48,448 nt of DNA from an uncultured Enterorhabdus sp. Lineage in GTDB: Bacteria; Actinomycetota; Coriobacteriia; Coriobacteriales; Eggerthellaceae. Shown here one piece after another: positions 45,195 through 48,448 of the stretch; position 1 is the stretch's first letter, and the number at the start of each line of letters is the position of its first letter. The DNA lies in the NCBI GenBank assembly GCA_947573925.1, contig CANPHS010000003.1, forward strand, positions 1-48,448. Direction: 5' to 3'. Made by a program: the position numbers and the translations under genes. Under the pieces are notes generated by a model, which was given only the letters and a program-made list of their open reading frames with translations, did not search any database and was not told where the DNA came from.

Positions 45195-45680
45195 ATGGAT
45201 GCAGCGATCGACTGGCATCCCATCGCCGTGATCACAGTTCTGATGGTGCTCGATATCCTCACAGGATTCGGCGGCGCAGCGAAGGACAGCACCGTGGAGT
45301 CCGGCAAGATGCGCGAAGGCCTTTGGCACAAGGCGGGGTTCTACGGCCTCGTAGCCCTTGCCGCCGTATGGGAAGTCGGAAGCGTGTGGCTCAATGCGGA
45401 GGTGTCTGGCATCGGGGTGTCCGTGCCGCAGATACCCGCAGTGGGCGCGGTGTGCACATTCGTAGCGGCAACCGAGGTGGTCTCCATTCTGGAGAACCTG
45501 TGCGTGCTCAACCCGGACATCGCCGAGCTGCCGGTGATCAAGCGGCTGAAGCCCCACGACCTGGAAAAGGCGGCGGAGAAAACGGGCGCCGATGACTGGA
45601 AGACCGTTGTAACGGAAGACGACGATGACTGGGGCTACAGCCCCATGTACGACGGCGACGACGAGATGGAGGCGGAGTAA
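45195..45680 (+). CDS. phage holin (phage_holin_4-like)
   Basis: TM-rich ORF; VLMVLDILTGFGGAAKDSTVESGKMREGLWHKAGFYGLVALA; precedes endolysin. Confidence 0.8.
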   Translation: MDAAIDWHPIAVITVLMVLDILTGFGGAAKDSTVESGKMREGLWHKAGFYGLVALAAVWEVGSVWLNAEVSGIGVSVPQIPAVGAVCTFVAATEVVSILENLCVLNPDIAELPVIKRLKPHDLEKAAEKTGADDWKTVVTEDDDDWGYSPMYDGDDEMEAE

Positions 45681-46576
45681 TGACGAAGGTTGCTAACTGC
45701 GGGCACGACGAGCGCGGCAAGTACTCTGGGGGGAAGCCCGGAGACCAGTCCGGCACGGAGTGGTACGTCCGAGAGGACTACGACTTCGGCCAGAGCGTGT
45801 TCCTGGTGCACCCCAACGACAAGGTGAACGACCTCATGGCCCGCATGGCCGTCAACGGGGCCAGGAACGACCACGTGGGCTACTGCCAGGGGCACCGCAC
45901 CACGTTCTACGAGGCCTTGAAGCGCAACAAGTGGGTGGTGGGCACGATCAAGGAGGACTGCGAGTCGGACTGCTCCTCGGGCGTGGCGGCCCTGGGCGAG
46001 GCGTGCGTGCAGCGCCTCAAGCTCGGCAAGGCCCACATCTCCAAGGACGTGTACACCGGCAACCTCAAGGCGGCCTTCGTCGCGGCGGGGTGGAAGGCCT
46101 ACACCAAAGCCGAGCTGCTTGGGAAGTACGGCAAGAAGCCCAAGGGCTGCATCCAGCTCAACCCGAGCCGCCACGTGAACGTGGTGGTGGAGGGGGCGTC
46201 CAACCTGGCGGCGGCCGCGAAGCCGAAACCCAAGCCCTCGTCCGGCGCTAAGGTCGCCAAGCCGAGCGCCGCGTGGGTGAGGTCTTTGCAGGACGCCTGC
46301 AACAAGGCCGGCCGCAGCAAGCAGGCCGTGGACGGCATCCCCGGCCCCGACACGCTGGCCGGCTGCCCGACCCTGCGCAGGGGCGGCAAGGGCGCAATCG
46401 TCAAGCTCATGCAGCAGCGCCTCGTCTCCCTGGGATACTCCTGCGGTAGCTGCGGCGCGGACGGCGACTTCGGCCCCGGCACGGAGGGCGCGGTGCGCAA
46501 GTTCCAGGCGACCGCGGGCATCGCGTCCGACGGCATCGCAGGACGCGACACGTGGCGCAAGCTGCTCTGCCTGTAG
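45680..46576 (+). CDS. endolysin: NlpC/P60-like peptidase plus peptidoglycan-binding domain
   Basis: GGKPGDQSGTEWYVR, DCSSGVAALGEACV, RHVNVVV; C-terminal PG_binding repeat KFQATAGIASDGIAGRDTWRKLL. Confidence 0.82.
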   Translation: MTKVANCGHDERGKYSGGKPGDQSGTEWYVREDYDFGQSVFLVHPNDKVNDLMARMAVNGARNDHVGYCQGHRTTFYEALKRNKWVVGTIKEDCESDCSSGVAALGEACVQRLKLGKAHISKDVYTGNLKAAFVAAGWKAYTKAELLGKYGKKPKGCIQLNPSRHVNVVVEGASNLAAAAKPKPKPSSGAKVAKPSAAWVRSLQDACNKAGRSKQAVDGIPGPDTLAGCPTLRRGGKGAIVKLMQQRLVSLGYSCGSCGADGDFGPGTEGAVRKFQATAGIASDGIAGRDTWRKLLCL

Positions 46577-46603
46577 AAAGCGCGGCGGCAGATCGATCAA
46601 CCG

Positions 46604-46638
46604 CCCCGGCTCGCAGAGCCGGGGCCTTTTCTTTTTGG
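46604..46638 (+). terminator. rho-independent terminator after lysis genes
   Basis: CCCCGGCT-CGCAG-AGCCGGGG then CCTTTTCTTTTT. Confidence 0.85.
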
Positions 46639-46647
46639 AGGTGCGGA

Positions 46648-47454
46648 ATGGGAAAGGGCGGCGCCACATCCCAGACGAAGGAGCTGTTCGAGGACTACGA
46701 CGGCTTCGTGGAGAAGTTCAAGCCGAAGAAGACCACCGACGACTGCTACACGCCGCCGCAGGTGTACCGGGCCGTCCTGGACTGGGCGGCGGCCGAGTAC
46801 GGCCTTGCCGGCCGCGAGATCGTGAGGCCCTTCTTCCCGGGCGGCGACTACGAGCGCCACCCGTACCCGGAGGGCTGCGCCGTGGTCGACAACCCGCCGT
46901 TCTCCATCCTGGCCCGGATCGTGCGATTCTATATGGCGCGGGGCATCGACTTCTTCCTGTTCGCCCCGGCGCTCACGGTTTTCGGCCTGCTGCGCCAGGA
47001 GGGCGTCTGCGCCGTGTGCGCCGGCGCGGCGGTGGAGTATGAGAACGGGGCCCAAGTGAACACCAGCTTCGTCACCAACATGGAGCCGTGGCGGGCGCGG
47101 TCGGCCCCCGACCTGAACGAGGCGATCGCCCGCGCCGTGGCGGACTTCCGCCGCGAGAGGCGGCGCGAGCTGCCCAGGTACGAGTACCCCGACGCGGTGC
47201 TGACGGCCGCCAGGCTCAACTACATGAGCAACCACGGGACCGACTACCGCGTGGCCGCCGGCGACTGCTCCAGGATCTCGGCCATGGACGCGCAGCGGCC
47301 CCACGGCAAATCGGTGTTCGGGGGGGGGTTGCTCCTCTCCGAGCGTGCGGCGGCAGAGCGTGCGGCGGCAGAGCGTGCGGCGGCAGAGCGTGCGGCGGCC
47401 AGAAAATGGGAGCTGTCGCCGCACGAGCGGGAGGCGCAGCGCCGGCTCGGGTAG
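46648..47454 (+). CDS. moron-like gene with NPPF motif (adenine methyltransferase-like or ParB-annotated phage family)
   Basis: TTDDCYTPPQVYRAVLDWAA...IVRPFFPGGDYE...CAVVDNPPFSILARIVRFYMARGIDFFLFAPALT. Confidence 0.65.
   Translation: MGKGGATSQTKELFEDYDGFVEKFKPKKTTDDCYTPPQVYRAVLDWAAAEYGLAGREIVRPFFPGGDYERHPYPEGCAVVDNPPFSILARIVRFYMARGIDFFLFAPALTVFGLLRQEGVCAVCAGAAVEYENGAQVNTSFVTNMEPWRARSAPDLNEAIARAVADFRRERRRELPRYEYPDAVLTAARLNYMSNHGTDYRVAAGDCSRISAMDAQRPHGKSVFGGGLLLSERAAAERAAAERAAAERAAARKWELSPHEREAQRRLG
47341..47400 (+). repeat. 15-bp tandem repeat x4 in coding sequence
   Basis: GAGCGTGCGGCGGCA repeated (last unit ends GCC), encoding (ERAAA)n. Confidence 0.95.
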
Positions 47455-47461
47455 CAGGACG

Positions 47462-47510
47462 AACGCCCCGGCCCCTCGCAGCGATGCGGGGGGGCCGGGG
47501 CGTTTTCTGC
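47462..47510 (+). terminator. rho-independent terminator
   Basis: AACGCCCCGGCCCC...GGGGCCGGGGCGTTTT. Confidence 0.8.
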
Positions 47511-47594
47511 GTTTAGGCCGCTTGTTGCCAGTCCGCAGAAATAAGAGCGAATCCCCACGATCGACATACTATATAAATGTTATCCCTTATCTTT

Positions 47595-48133
47595 CTCGGG
47601 CCTACCACTTCCTCGTTCGCAAGGACGGCTCCGTGTGGCGTCTGCGCCCCGAGAGCACGGTCGGCGCACACGCCCAGGGCGCTAACTCCGATTCGATCGG
47701 AATCTGCTTTGAGGGGAGCTACAACAAGGAGTCTATGCCCCAGGCCCAGATCGACGCGGGCCGCGAGCTGGTGGCCGAGCTGAAGAAGAAGTACGACATC
47801 TCGAAGGTTGTGCGCCACAAGGACGTTGGAAATACCGACTGCCCAGGCAAGAACTTCCCGTTCGACGCGATCGTGGCCGGCGCTCAGAAGAAGCCTGCCG
47901 CCGCCAAGCCCGCTGCGAAGCCCAAGGCCGTCAAGTACAAGATCACCACGAAAAGCGGCGTGAACATCCGTAAGAAGCCCGACACCAAGGCCTCGAAGGT
48001 CGGGGCCTACGCCAAGGGCGACGTGGTGACCGTCTCCGAGACCAAGACGGTCTCCGGCAACCTGTGGGGCAAGACCTCCAAGGGCTGGTTCGCCATCAAG
48101 TATGGCGGCGCGAGCTACGCGAAGAAGTGCTAG
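47595..48133 (+). pseudogene. 5'-truncated N-acetylmuramoyl-L-alanine amidase (amidase_2/PGRP) with C-terminal SH3-like domain
   Basis: Homology-like sequence begins at AYHFLVRKDGSVWRLRPESTVGAHAQGANSDSIGICFEGSYN; upstream catalytic-His region and a start codon are absent; SH3_3-like KYKITTKSGVNIRKKPDTKASKVG. Confidence 0.7.
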
Positions 48134-48156
48134 TCTCGGGAATCGATTGAATTTTC

Positions 48157-48200
48157 AGGCCCCGGCTACGCATTAATGCGTAGCCGGGGCCTTTTCTGTT
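48157..48200 (+). terminator. terminator built on a 36-bp perfect palindrome
   Basis: AGGCCCCGGCTACGCATTAATGCGTAGCCGGGGCCT followed by TTTCTGTT. Confidence 0.8.
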
Positions 48201-48314
48201 GCGAGATGTTGCGTTGTGGATTTGCTTGACAAACCGCGCGAACGTGCTTCACGGGGCACACAATGTTGCGCGATGTTGCGCAAGTTGTGGAAAGATACGG
48301 AACGATATGACAAG

Positions 48315-48345
48315 AAACCCCAGGATTGACCTGGGGTTTCTTTTA
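48315..48345. terminator. terminator hairpin near attR
   Basis: GAAACCCCAGGATTGACCTGGGGTTTC followed by TTTTAATTT. Confidence 0.7.
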
Positions 48346-48353
48346 ATTTGCAG

Positions 48354-48379
48354 TGGCGGAGGAGGAGGGATTCGAACCC
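48354..48379. mobile_element. prophage attachment core attR (within tRNA-Ser 3' end)
   Basis: 26-bp match to 11097-11122. Confidence 0.85.
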
Positions 48380-48446
48380 TCGTCACCGGGAGCACCGGTG
48401 AAACGGTTTTCGAGACCGCCGCATTCAACCACTCTGCCACCCCTCC
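48354..48446 (-). tRNA. tRNA-Ser(CGA), CCA-encoded
   Basis: Reverse strand GGAGGGGTGGCAGAGTGGTTGAATGCGGCGGTCTCGAAAACCG... long variable arm, T-arm GGGTTCGAATCCC, CTCCTCC-G-CCA; anticodon loop CTCGAAA. Confidence 0.9.
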
Positions 48447-48448
48447 GC

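Larger units (their letters stand above)
11097..48379. mobile_element. integrated siphovirus-like prophage (~37.3 kb)
   Basis: Bounded by 26-bp att repeats at a tRNA; contains integrase, repressor, recombination/replication genes, terminase, portal, capsid, tail, tape measure, holin and endolysin in canonical order. Confidence 0.92.

Overview
The window comes from a GC-rich actinobacterial (probably Eggerthellaceae-like; inference) chromosome. Host genes fill about 1-10.6 kb: a multihaem sulfite-oxidase-fold lipoprotein, a membrane LuxR-type regulator, a small SUOX-fold protein, a serine O-acetyltransferase, an MFS-CBS fusion, a CBS/CorC_HlyC protein and an amidohydrolase. An apparently near-complete siphovirus-like prophage of about 37.3 kb follows (about 11,097-48,379), integrated at the 3' end of a tRNA-Ser(CGA) gene. 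It has an integrase, a CI-like repressor with candidate operators, early genes (phage tRNA-Arg(CCT), RusA, ParB-like, RecT, replication initiator with a candidate internal origin, DnaC-like loader, C5 methyltransferase), a fused TerS-TerL terminase, head and tail genes, holin and endolysin, and a moron-like right end. The main discovery candidate is a compact shufflon-like tail-protein switch at 42,745-45,118. Four copies of ATTGCTTGTCCC (two per strand) lie in-frame at the junction between a constant tail-protein N-terminus and alternative C-terminal cassettes. The locus is framed by 190-bp perfect inverted repeats and sits directly beside a second tyrosine recombinase gene. Other points of interest are a minor head protein with a C-terminal RadC/JAMM-like motif and a coupled acidic ORF, a 46-bp leader repeat before two genes, three tandem tRNA-Ser 3'-end copies, and a moron with a G9 tract and 15-bp tandem repeat. 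All calls come from reading the sequence and the supplied ORFs; no database search was run.
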